From the NCBI GenBank assembly GCA_021820965.1, contig JAKACZ010000043.1:1-39745 (forward strand): DNA of 39,745 nt. Reading direction: 5' to 3'. The position numbers and the translations under genes are program-made. Shown one piece after another: positions 21,963 through 30,225 of this stretch (the stretch's first letter is position 1; the number at the start of each line of letters is the position of its first letter). Below the pieces are notes generated by a model, which ran no database searches, was not told the origin of the DNA, and saw only the letters and a program-made list of their open reading frames with translations. The DNA comes from Bacillota bacterium (GTDB taxonomy: Bacteria; Bacillota; Sulfobacillia; Sulfobacillales; Sulfobacillaceae).

Positions 21963-23312
21963 ATGATGCACGCATTGGAACGTCAGTTTTTGGAGCAGGC
22001 GCGAGTGTTATGGCGGCCGAAAACCCCGTTGCTGGTCGGTGTGAGCGGCGGCATCGACTCAATGGCGCTTTTTGCGCTGTTGCACGCGATCCAGCAAAAG
22101 TGGCCGGTCGACCTTCAAGCGGTGCATATCGACCACGGGCTCAGGATCGAATCAGCCGATGACGCTGCCTGGCTTAAGATGTACATCAAAGACGTGTTTT
22201 CCCACCAACTCACCGTTGTTCCGGTAACGGTGGTCCCGGATCCGGGGGAAAGTGTGGAGATGGCGGCCCGCCGGGTCCGCTATCGCGCGCTGATGGCGGC
22301 CGCCGACCAATTCGGGCCTGAGGCGCTGGTCGCCGTCGCGCACCATAAGAATGACCAGGCTGAAACGGTGCTGATGCGTATTATTACAGGCACTGGCGTG
22401 CGCGGATTGGCGGCCATGCGTCCTTTAAGCGGCAGAGTTGTTCGCCCCCTGTTAGCGTTTTCCCGGAACCAACTTCAACACTACCTTATCCAGCGTCAGG
22501 TACAGTGGCGCGACGACCCCAGCAATAAGGATGCGCGAATGCTGAGAAATCACATTCGTCACCAGATTTTACCGCTCTTGGCGGACGTCAATCCGGCTGT
22601 TGTCGATGCTCTATGCGGCCTGGCGGAGCGGGCGAGCCGTCATGAAGAGGCATTGGAAGCCATGTTGGATGGATGGTTAAACGATCAGAGTTTGTCTTAT
22701 TCCGACGGGACCTTCATCTTATCCCCCCAATGGGCACATTGGCCGCGGGAAATCACCGCCTTGGTGCTGAGGCGCTACGCAGAGTCGCATGGGGTGCGTT
22801 TGTCATCCCGCCATTTAGAGCTGGCTTTTCGCGGGGGAACGGACTGGCCGGGCGGGTACCGGGTTGATCACTTGCCGGATGGACGGCTTCGGGTGCTCAG
22901 ACCCGCGCCGGTTCATGCCCCGGCCCTTCAAACGGAACCGGTGCGGCTTCCACGCCAGGGAACCGTGGCTTGGGCAGACCATGTGTTATCAGTTGAACAG
23001 GGCTTGTTTGAACCAACCCGTTCGGGATGGGGGGCGATCAATGCGAACCGTTGGCCTCAACTTTGGGTGCGGGCCTGGAGACCGGGCGACCGTATCCGCC
23101 CCTTGGGCTTACAGGGGCATTCCAAGAAGGTCCAGGATATCTTCGTCGATGCCAAGGTTCCCAAAGATCGGCGGGACACTTGGCCTGTGCTGGTGGATAG
23201 CCCGGACTCTCTCACCATTTTGGCCATCCCCGGATTATCGATGGCGGAGGAGGCTCGCGCCGATGCTCGCGATCCGGTTCACTGGGTCCACTCCAGGCCA
23301 TTGCCTCAGTAA
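21963..23312 (+). CDS. tilS: tRNA(Ile)-lysidine synthetase
   Basis: TilS attaches lysine to C34 of tRNA-Ile(CAU), changing its codon reading from AUG to AUA; it is normally essential. The protein has 449 residues with the P-loop VGVSGGIDSMALFALL (about 25-40), AVHIDHGLR, VAVAHHKNDQAETVLMRI and the TGTGVRGLAAM segment, followed by the C-terminal domain (WRPGDRIRPLG, KKVQDIFVDAKVPKDRR). Spacing and length are normal for the long form. The start is one of two adjacent ATGs at 21963 with a poor ribosome binding site. It lies between spoIIE and ftsH, the usual Firmicutes order, but hpt, often found between tilS and ftsH, is absent here. Confidence 0.95.
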   Translation: MMHALERQFLEQARVLWRPKTPLLVGVSGGIDSMALFALLHAIQQKWPVDLQAVHIDHGLRIESADDAAWLKMYIKDVFSHQLTVVPVTVVPDPGESVEMAARRVRYRALMAAADQFGPEALVAVAHHKNDQAETVLMRIITGTGVRGLAAMRPLSGRVVRPLLAFSRNQLQHYLIQRQVQWRDDPSNKDARMLRNHIRHQILPLLADVNPAVVDALCGLAERASRHEEALEAMLDGWLNDQSLSYSDGTFILSPQWAHWPREITALVLRRYAESHGVRLSSRHLELAFRGGTDWPGGYRVDHLPDGRLRVLRPAPVHAPALQTEPVRLPRQGTVAWADHVLSVEQGLFEPTRSGWGAINANRWPQLWVRAWRPGDRIRPLGLQGHSKKVQDIFVDAKVPKDRRDTWPVLVDSPDSLTILAIPGLSMAEEARADARDPVHWVHSRPLPQ

Positions 23313-23327
23313 TACAGCGGGGGCGTA

Positions 23328-23364
23328 TGCTATAATGTAGATCCGAATTTTCGGCACGAAAATC
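23328..23364 (+). promoter_or_regulatory. Extended -10 promoter and leader hairpin of ftsH
   Basis: TGCTATAAT (23328-23336) is a full extended -10 box with a perfect TATAAT. It is followed by an imperfect inverted repeat CGAATTTTCG-GCA-CGAAAATCG (about 23343-23364) that would lie at the start of the mRNA. No CIRCE (GAGTGC-type) sequence is present. Confidence 0.65.
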
Positions 23365-23381
23365 GTTTAGAGGAGAGCCAT

Positions 23382-25202
23382 ATGACTAATCGGTGGGTAC
23401 GCGGGATCTTAACCGCCATTTTTGCGTTGCTCTTGATTTCAACATTGTGGGAACTGACAACTAGCCCGGGCGGCGGGGTGGTGCAAGAGTCGTATACACG
23501 TCTGATGACCATGGCTAAGGACGGGCAGGTGGCGAAAGTGACCATTGATGCCCAGTCTAGCACGGTGAAGGCCGTTACCAAAAACCACAAACATTTTCAG
23601 ACCACTTATGCAGCCGGCGGTACAGCGTCTCTGGCGAACAGGCTGGTCAAGGACAACGTTACGGTGACCATCGAGCATCCGGCGGCTACCTCGTTCTGGC
23701 TGTCCCTGCTCACCAATTTTCTGCCCGTCCTGGCGATTCTGTTTATGTTTTATTTCTTTTTCAGTCAAACCCAGGGTGGCGGGGGACGGGTTATGCAATT
23801 CGGCAAATCCCGGGCCCGGCTGCATTCGGCAGACGACCGGCGGCGGGTGACTTTTGATGATGTGGCGGGTGTGGAAGAGGAAAAGCAGGAGCTGGCGGAA
23901 CTTGTAGACTTCTTGCGGTATCCCAAGAAATACCTTGAGCTCGGAGCTAAAATCCCCAAAGGGCTCCTGTTGTCAGGGGCCCCGGGGACCGGCAAGACAC
24001 TATTGGCGCGTGCGGTCGCGGGCGAAGCGGGCGTTCCATTTTTTTCCGACAGCGGATCGGATTTCGTGGAAATGTTTGTTGGGGTAGGAGCCTCGCGCGT
24101 GCGTGATCTCTTTGACCAGGCCAAGAAGAACGCTCCGTGCATTATCTTTATCGACGAGATTGATGCGGTTGGGCGTATGCGCGGCGCCGGTTACGGAGGC
24201 GGTCACGACGAACGCGAGCAGACGTTAAACCAGCTTTTGGTGGAGATGGATGGATTCGGGCCCAATGAGGGAATCATCGTGATTGCGGCCACCAACCGCC
24301 CTGATGTGCTGGATCCGGCTCTTTTGCGCCCGGGCCGGTTTGACCGGCAGATTGTCGTCCACCGCCCGGATGTGCGCGGGCGGGAAGAAATTTTGAAAGT
24401 CCACACCCGTGGCAAACCCCTCGACAAAGATGTGGATCTTCAGACCATTGCTCGGCGCACCCCCGGTTATACGGGCGCCGACTTGGCCAATTTAGCCAAC
24501 GAAGCCGCGCTATTAGCCGCTCGGGCACATCAACGCACGATTCGCATGCAGGACTTCGAGGAAGCCGCCGAGCGGGTTATGGCCGGTCCGCAAAAGCGAA
24601 CGCGGGTCATCTCCGAAAAGGAAAAACGGGCGGTGGCATTTCACGAATCCGGCCACACCCTGGTGGGTATGCTGGTGGAGCATGGCGATCCCGTTCATAA
24701 AGTAACCATTATTCCGCGAGGGATGGCTATGGGATACACGCTTCCGTTGCCCGAGGAAGACCGGTATTTGGTGACGCGATCACAAATTCTGGATCAGGTG
24801 GCGATGGCGCTGGGAGGACGGGCGGCAGAGGAGTTGGTCTTTGGCGAAGTGTCAACCGGCGCTCAAAATGACTTGGAGAAATCCACGGCCATGGTTCGGC
24901 AGATGATTACAGAGTACGGGATGTCCGACGAATTGGGGCCGATGACGTACGGACGGCGGCAGGACCAAGTGTTTTTGGGCCGCGACCTGGCCCGAGAGCC
25001 CGATTATTCCGAAGAAGTGGCGTCGGCCATTGATCGGGAGGTGCGTGACATTGTCACCGGCCAATATAACCGGGCCAAGACTTTGTTGCAATCGCACCGG
25101 TCCATTCTCAACCGACTCGCTTTGGCTTTGATGGAGAAGGAAACCCTGTTGGCCGAGGAACTAAAATCTATCGTTTGGGGAGGTACCGGGGTGCCCGTGT
25201 AG
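23382..25202 (+). CDS. ftsH: ATP-dependent zinc metalloprotease FtsH
   Basis: FtsH is a membrane-anchored AAA+ protease that degrades damaged membrane proteins and regulators. It has 606 residues: a membrane helix at 8-25, an extracytoplasmic segment, a second helix at 105-128, and then the AAA domain with Walker A GAPGTGKT (199-206), Walker [12 protein letters not shown] and the [20 protein letters not shown] second-region-of-homology block. The zinc site is HESGH (usually HEAGH), with the third ligand Asp in NDLEKST. The C terminus is short, as in compact Firmicutes forms. The ATG has GAGGAG upstream. It has its own promoter and is followed by two M16 peptidase genes. Confidence 0.97.
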   Translation: MTNRWVRGILTAIFALLLISTLWELTTSPGGGVVQESYTRLMTMAKDGQVAKVTIDAQSSTVKAVTKNHKHFQTTYAAGGTASLANRLVKDNVTVTIEHPAATSFWLSLLTNFLPVLAILFMFYFFFSQTQGGGGRVMQFGKSRARLHSADDRRRVTFDDVAGVEEEKQELAELVDFLRYPKKYLELGAKIPKGLLLSGAPGTGKTLLARAVAGEAGVPFFSDSGSDFVEMFVGVGASRVRDLFDQAKKNAPCIIFIDEIDAVGRMRGAGYGGGHDEREQTLNQLLVEMDGFGPNEGIIVIAATNRPDVLDPALLRPGRFDRQIVVHRPDVRGREEILKVHTRGKPLDKDVDLQTIARRTPGYTGADLANLANEAALLAARAHQRTIRMQDFEEAAERVMAGPQKRTRVISEKEKRAVAFHESGHTLVGMLVEHGDPVHKVTIIPRGMAMGYTLPLPEEDRYLVTRSQILDQVAMALGGRAAEELVFGEVSTGAQNDLEKSTAMVRQMITEYGMSDELGPMTYGRRQDQVFLGRDLAREPDYSEEVASAIDREVRDIVTGQYNRAKTLLQSHRSILNRLALALMEKETLLAEELKSIVWGGTGVPV

Positions 25203-25246
25203 TAAGACCAGGGCGTCTGGGGAACAGTAGCCGAGGGGGGATGGGC

Positions 25247-26542
25247 GTGACCTGGTCCGACGCCAGCGATCGATTTGTTGGGGCGTGGAAAGACGGTTTA
25301 GGATTTTTTGTATATCCTACCAAGCGGTTTAAAACGGTAACCATTCACGCGGCCTGGGTCCGGGATCTGTCCGTGCAGGATCGAGCTCTGGGAGCGACGC
25401 TGGTACAGGTCTTGCGCCGTGGCACCCAGTCGTGGCCTAACCGGATGCTGATGCAAGCCCGTCTGGAACATCTGTATGGAGCCAGCTTTCGCGCCGATGT
25501 AGCCAAACTGGGGGATAAACAGCTACTGTCCTTTCATGTTAACGTGGCTAACGGGCAATTCTTAGCCAATAACCCCGATACCGTGACCGAGGCGCTCGAC
25601 TTTCTCACCGAAGTGCTTGACCGGCCACATATGGAAAGCGGCATATTCCCCGAGCATGTGGTGGAACAGGAAAAGGCGCAGGTCAAGCGCCAAATTTCCG
25701 CCATCATTAACGACAAAGGGCAATATGCCATGTCACGCTTGATGGAGCTAGTGGCCGACGGCGAGCGGTTCGGGTTGAAAAAGCTGGGCACCATGGAAGA
25801 GGTAGACCAGATTACCGCTCCGGCATTGACGAACTACTACAACGCTACGCGCAGCCAATCACCGTTTGTCTTCACGGTGGTCGGCGATGTCGATCCGGAT
25901 GCGGTGTACCGTCATTTCTCGAAACGCTGGAATAGGGCCAGACAGCCCATGACGACCATCGCGCCATACCGCGGCCGCCACGACGGTCAGACCGTGATTG
26001 AAGCACGCGATGTCCAACAGGGCAAACTGCATCTAGCATATCGCACCGGGCTGATCGCCACCTCTGATCAATATCCCGCGCTCTTGATGTACTCCGGCAT
26101 TCTGGGGGGATTCTCGCATTCCAAGCTCTTCATCAACGTACGCGAGAAGGCGAGCCTGGCATATTATGCCTACTCGCGTTGTGATCCGGCACTCGCGTTG
26201 ATGACAATCGGTGCCGGCATTGAATTTAGCGATTATGACGCCGCCCGCCGCATTATTGAAGAGCAAGTCGAAGACATGCGCCGGGGGCGGTTTAGCGATG
26301 AGGAAATGGCGTTTACTCTGAAAGCGTACGTGAACGACATTTTGTCCGAGGAAGATAGCCCTGGACAACTCATCGGACGTCACGTGGAGCATCTCTTGAT
26401 CGGCGGCGGCGCGTATGGACCGGATCTGGTGGCCGCCTTGAATAAGGTTCGCCGCGAAGATGTGGTGCGGGTAGGCCATGACATCGAGCTCGACACTATT
26501 TACTTTCTCACTGCGGAAGGGGATGCCGAGCATGACAAATAG
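25247..26542 (+). CDS. M16-family peptidase homologue lacking the zinc motif (YmfF-like)
   Basis: This protein of about 431 residues has the two-lobed M16 fold but no HxxEH in its N-terminal part; the matching place reads TLVQVLRRGT. It therefore probably serves as the inactive partner of the active peptidase encoded next, as YmfF is thought to do for YmfH in Bacillus. Family features are ARLEHLYGASFRADVAKLGD, the ERFGLKKLGTMEEVD segment, VVGDVDPDAV and NVREKASLAYYAYSR (the C-terminal R-x-Y pair). The GTG at 25247 is 6 bases from GAGGGGGG; an ATG at 25241 touches that site. The end overlaps the start of the next gene by 11 bases, so the two are coupled. YmfF/YmfH-like pairs are of uncertain physiological role. 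Confidence 0.85.
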   Translation: MTWSDASDRFVGAWKDGLGFFVYPTKRFKTVTIHAAWVRDLSVQDRALGATLVQVLRRGTQSWPNRMLMQARLEHLYGASFRADVAKLGDKQLLSFHVNVANGQFLANNPDTVTEALDFLTEVLDRPHMESGIFPEHVVEQEKAQVKRQISAIINDKGQYAMSRLMELVADGERFGLKKLGTMEEVDQITAPALTNYYNATRSQSPFVFTVVGDVDPDAVYRHFSKRWNRARQPMTTIAPYRGRHDGQTVIEARDVQQGKLHLAYRTGLIATSDQYPALLMYSGILGGFSHSKLFINVREKASLAYYAYSRCDPALALMTIGAGIEFSDYDAARRIIEEQVEDMRRGRFSDEEMAFTLKAYVNDILSEEDSPGQLIGRHVEHLLIGGGAYGPDLVAALNKVRREDVVRVGHDIELDTIYFLTAEGDAEHDK

Positions 26543-27839
26543 AACGATATCCTGGGAAAGCATCGGCGAATCTCCGGTTAGGCAAACGCTGGACTCCGGA
26601 CTCGAAGTATTTATACTGCCTAAGCCCGGCTTGAAGAAAACTTATGCGACCTATGCCACCCATTACGGATCCATCGACAGTCACTTTTACCGTCCCGGTA
26701 GCCATGAAACGATTGACGTGCCGGACGGGATCGCTCACTTTTTGGAACATAAAATGTACGAGAAGCCCGAAGGGCGCGACGTGTTTGAGCGCTTTGCCGA
26801 ATTGGGCGCGTACACCAATGCTTATACCGAGTACACCACGACCACGTTTTTGTTTTCGGCCACCAGCGACATTGATGCCTGCTTGGAAACACTTTTACGG
26901 CTGGTGGAGGAGCCGTACTTTACCCCGGAAAACGTGGAGAAGGAAAAAGGCATCATTGAGCAAGAGATTCGCATGTACCTCGACATGCCGGGGGAACGGC
27001 TCCGCTCCAATTTAATGCGCGCACTCTATCAAAAAAATCCGGTGCGTCTTGACATTGCCGGCAGCGTCGACTCTATCCGTACCATTACGCCCGAAGATTT
27101 GTACGTGTGTTATGAAACGTTCTACCACCCAAGCAACATGGTGATCTTCATTGCCGGGGATGTCGATCCGGCTCGCGTTATTGATCGTGTGGGCACGCTG
27201 GAGAAAAAGCGGCGCCTAACCCCAAGCGGGCCAATCGAACGGATTTTTCCTAAAGAACCTTCCGCAGTGGCACAAAAGCGGATTCAGAAGATCATGCCCG
27301 TGTCGGCACCGCTATTTATGATGGGCTACAAGGACGAAAAAGTCGGTCTTTACGGGCTGGACCTTTTGCGCCGCGACCTCACCATGAGCCTCCTCTGGTC
27401 TCTTTGGCTTGGACCTAGTTCACGGCTTTTTCATGAGCTCTATCAGGCAGGCTTAATTAATGAGCGGTTTTATGCCCACTACACGTCTGCCTCTACTTAT
27501 GGGCTGTCGGCCATGGGGGGTGAAACGCCTGATCCGGATCGTCTCGAAGCCATTTTAGTGGAGCGCCTGCCGCAAGAGCCCCTAAGAGACGAGGATCTCC
27601 GACGCATCAAGCGCAAGGAGATAGGACAGTTTGTCGGGCTTTTCGAAAACTTGGAGGAATTAGCCTTTGCCTTCAACGCCCTTTATTTTCGCGGGATGGA
27701 TCTGGCTGACTTGCCTTTAGTCTTAGAGGAGATCTCTCTGGCCGATATCGAGGAAGCGCGGTACAGTTTGAAAGAGTCGGGGCGCGCGGTATCGTTGGTG
27801 TTGCCGCCGAACGCCAAGCCGGGAGAAAAATCATCATGA
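26532..27839 (+). CDS. M16-family zinc peptidase (YmfH-like)
   Basis: This 435-residue peptidase has an intact inverted zinc motif: HFLEH at 69-73 (GIAHFLEHKMYE), with further family marks FAELGAYTNAYTEYTTTTFL and the third ligand in EKEKGIIEQEIRMY. The C-terminal half has GLINERFYAHYTSAS. It is the active member of the pair, forming a clamshell with the preceding zinc-less protein. The start overlaps the stop of that gene. Its own TGA overlaps the ATG of hutH (ATGA), so hutH is probably translated from the same mRNA, an unusual grouping. Confidence 0.92.
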   Translation: MTNRTISWESIGESPVRQTLDSGLEVFILPKPGLKKTYATYATHYGSIDSHFYRPGSHETIDVPDGIAHFLEHKMYEKPEGRDVFERFAELGAYTNAYTEYTTTTFLFSATSDIDACLETLLRLVEEPYFTPENVEKEKGIIEQEIRMYLDMPGERLRSNLMRALYQKNPVRLDIAGSVDSIRTITPEDLYVCYETFYHPSNMVIFIAGDVDPARVIDRVGTLEKKRRLTPSGPIERIFPKEPSAVAQKRIQKIMPVSAPLFMMGYKDEKVGLYGLDLLRRDLTMSLLWSLWLGPSSRLFHELYQAGLINERFYAHYTSASTYGLSAMGGETPDPDRLEAILVERLPQEPLRDEDLRRIKRKEIGQFVGLFENLEELAFAFNALYFRGMDLADLPLVLEEISLADIEEARYSLKESGRAVSLVLPPNAKPGEKSS

Positions 27840-29365
27840 CGCCGTTAATGCTAACCGGAGAGAACTTGACGGTCGACACGGTAATCGAGGTAGTGGAAAG
27901 GAAACGCCCGGTGGTTCTTCCTCAAGAGGTCGCCAGTAGACTGGCGGCCTCTCGTTCTATGGTGACGCGTTACCTAACTGAAGAACGGCCTATTTATGGG
28001 GTGACGACCGGGTTTGGGCGATTCGCCGACGTGGTGATACCCGATTCGGATCGAACCCGGTTGCAACTGAACTTGATCCGAAGCCACGCTGCTGGTGTCG
28101 GCGAGCCGTTTGCCCCCGACATCAGTCGAACCATGGTCCTTTTACGTGCCAATGCGTTAGCCAAAGGATTTTCCGCCGTGAGGCCTCAAGTGGTTGAACA
28201 ACTGATCAATTTTCTCAACCATGACCTGATCCCCGTGATTCCCTCCCAAGGGTCGGTGGGAGCTAGCGGCGACCTGGCCCCTTTGGCGCACTTAGCGCTT
28301 GCGCTGGTTGGCGAAGGAGAGGCCTGGTACCGCGGCGTGCGGATGCCAGGGGCAAAAGCCCTAAATCAGGCCGGGCTGAAGCCGCTCACGCTGGAGGCCA
28401 AGGAAGGGCTGGCACTCATTAATGGCACCCAGGCCATGGCGGCATTAGGGGCGCTAGGCGTTTACCGGGCAAGGTGCCTGGGGGATTGGGCCGACATCGC
28501 CGGGGCACTCTCGTTCCAAGTACTGCGCGGCATCCCCAGCGCATTTTCCTCCGAGGTATTTCAGGTACGTCCCCATCCCGGTTCCATCCAGAGCGCAAAA
28601 AATCTCCGTCATTTACTGCACTTGAGTCGGCTTACCACCGATGTCGGCGAGATTCGGGTACAAGACGCCTACTCTCTTCGCTGCATTCCTCAGGTCCACG
28701 GAGCCAGCCGTGACGGGCTCTTGCATGTGGCCGAGGTGGTGAGTCGAGAAATAAACAGCGTCACCGACAATCCGTTGTTCTTTCCTGAAATGGACCAAGT
28801 CATCTCGGCGGGCAACTTCCATGGAGAGCCGGTGGCCTTGGTGCTAGACTATCTCGGCATTATTGCGGCGGAATGGGCCAACATTAGCGAGCGGCGGGTC
28901 GAGCGCATGGTGAATCCGGCGCTATCAGGTCTCCCTCCGTTCTTAGTAGAGAACGGAGGACTGAATTCGGGTTTAATGCTGGCTCAGTACACCGCAGCCA
29001 GCCTGGTGTCGGAGAACAAAGTATGGGCTCATCCGAGCAGCGTGGACTCCATTCCCACATCAGCCAACCAAGAAGATCATGTGTCCATGGGAACAACGGC
29101 CGGGCGCAAGGCATTGGTGATTTTGGAAAATTTAGCGCGGGTATTGGCTATTGAACTTATGTGCGGTGCCCAAGCAGCCGACCTGCTGGGACCTGAGCTC
29201 CTGTCGCCGGCTGGGCAAAAGGTCTGGGCATTTGTTCGCGAGCTGGTGCCCCCGTGGGACTCCGACCGGGTTCTTAGCCCAGATATTGAGCGGCTTACCC
29301 GGGCCCTCGGGGATGAGAGGGGCCGCGCCTTGGTTCAGGCGGTGCTGAGCGGGGCAGAGAGGTAG
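27836..29365 (+). CDS. hutH: Histidine ammonia-lyase
   Basis: HutH releases ammonia from histidine to give urocanate, the first step of histidine breakdown. It has 509 residues and the normal motifs: IYGVTTGFGRFAD (Tyr 54), the MIO-forming Ala-Ser-Gly at 143-145 in GSVGASGDLAPLAHLAL, NGTQAMAAL, QDAYSLRCIPQVHGA, DNPLFF and EDHVSMGT. No hutU, hutI or hutG is visible nearby, so urocanate processing must be encoded elsewhere, or the enzyme acts alone. Tyrosine or phenylalanine ammonia-lyase is a less likely alternative, since the residues following the active Tyr fit HutH. Its start overlaps the preceding M16 gene by 4 bases and its end overlaps the convergent HAD gene by 31. Confidence 0.93.
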   Translation: MTPLMLTGENLTVDTVIEVVERKRPVVLPQEVASRLAASRSMVTRYLTEERPIYGVTTGFGRFADVVIPDSDRTRLQLNLIRSHAAGVGEPFAPDISRTMVLLRANALAKGFSAVRPQVVEQLINFLNHDLIPVIPSQGSVGASGDLAPLAHLALALVGEGEAWYRGVRMPGAKALNQAGLKPLTLEAKEGLALINGTQAMAALGALGVYRARCLGDWADIAGALSFQVLRGIPSAFSSEVFQVRPHPGSIQSAKNLRHLLHLSRLTTDVGEIRVQDAYSLRCIPQVHGASRDGLLHVAEVVSREINSVTDNPLFFPEMDQVISAGNFHGEPVALVLDYLGIIAAEWANISERRVERMVNPALSGLPPFLVENGGLNSGLMLAQYTAASLVSENKVWAHPSSVDSIPTSANQEDHVSMGTTAGRKALVILENLARVLAIELMCGAQAADLLGPELLSPAGQKVWAFVRELVPPWDSDRVLSPDIERLTRALGDERGRALVQAVLSGAER

Positions 29366-30159
29366 TCGGGGAATGCCCAGCTCAGCCCGTCCAGGACCGG
29401 TTCTTGCGACCCGGGCGGGGTGACGAAGGCGGCGATGCGCTTAAGATCGTCGAGCCCGTCGCCCACCGCCACGCTCACGCCTGCCCATTTAAGCATTTCC
29501 ACATCGTTAGCACCGTCTCCAATTGCCAAAATTTCTTCGGAACGGATGCTCCATTGGCGAGACAATTGTTCCAGCGCTTGCACTTTGTCAACCCCGGGGG
29601 CGCAGATGTTCACCTCGCGGTATCCAACATGGGGAAACACGGTCAGTTCGTAATCAGATCCGCGCATGCCAAAGCGGCGAATAAACCCGTCAACGGATTG
29701 CAGGCCGGAAATGAAAATTTCCAACGGGTCGACCGCCAGCGACGACGCCAAATTGGGGACCAGCCGATCTTCAGGGCGAAGCCAGCAGAGCTGATGAGCC
29801 AAGTCAAACCGATTGTACACGACCGGGTAGTCCGCGCCGAGGTAGCAACGCACCATTACACCGGCCTCATCAGCCCAGCCGATGAATTCCCGGGTGCGGA
29901 CGGCCGGCACTGCCCGGCGATGCCACTCCCGGCCCGATGACGAATCATAGCCGTAGGCACCGTTATGCGTAATGACGGGGCCAGTCAATCCCATCAGGCG
30001 CTGAATGCGGAGCACTGTGCGCCAACTGCGGCCGCTGGCCAAGATCACCAGGATGCCTCGGTCGTGCAAGCGGCGCAAAGCCAAAGCAGACAAGGGGCGA
30101 ATCCGCGCCTCCTGGTCGAGCAGGGTTCCGTCCAGATCGCAACTCACTGCTTTGATCAT
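29335..30159 (-). CDS. HAD-superfamily hydrolase, Cof type
   Basis: This 274-residue phosphatase belongs to the Cof/IIB group, which acts on small sugar phosphates and cofactors. Motif I is CDLDGTLLD (Asp nucleophile about 8), motif II ILASGRSW, motif III the Lys in the KVQALEQL region, and motif IV GDGANDVEMLKWAG, followed by SVAVGDG. A cap domain lies between motifs II and III. The ATG at 30159 has GGAGGT. Substrate cannot be deduced. It faces hutH, with overlapping ends, and is divergent from the AddB-like gene with 66 bases between. Confidence 0.92.
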   Translation of the reverse strand: MIKAVSCDLDGTLLDQEARIRPLSALALRRLHDRGILVILASGRSWRTVLRIQRLMGLTGPVITHNGAYGYDSSSGREWHRRAVPAVRTREFIGWADEAGVMVRCYLGADYPVVYNRFDLAHQLCWLRPEDRLVPNLASSLAVDPLEIFISGLQSVDGFIRRFGMRGSDYELTVFPHVGYREVNICAPGVDKVQALEQLSRQWSIRSEEILAIGDGANDVEMLKWAGVSVAVGDGLDDLKRIAAFVTPPGSQEPVLDGLSWAFPDYLSAPLSTA

Positions 30160-30225
30160 GCTGCACCTCCATGCAGGTAATTCCCGCAACATCACGAATT
30201 CTCAGGGTGGGGGGAGACCGAACCG

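Noticed and set aside
23343..23364. Leader inverted repeat of ftsH as a CIRCE heat-shock operator
   Set aside because: The arms (CGAATTTTCG and CGAAAATCG) do not match TTAGCACTC/GAGTGCTAA and the spacing is 3 instead of 9 bases.
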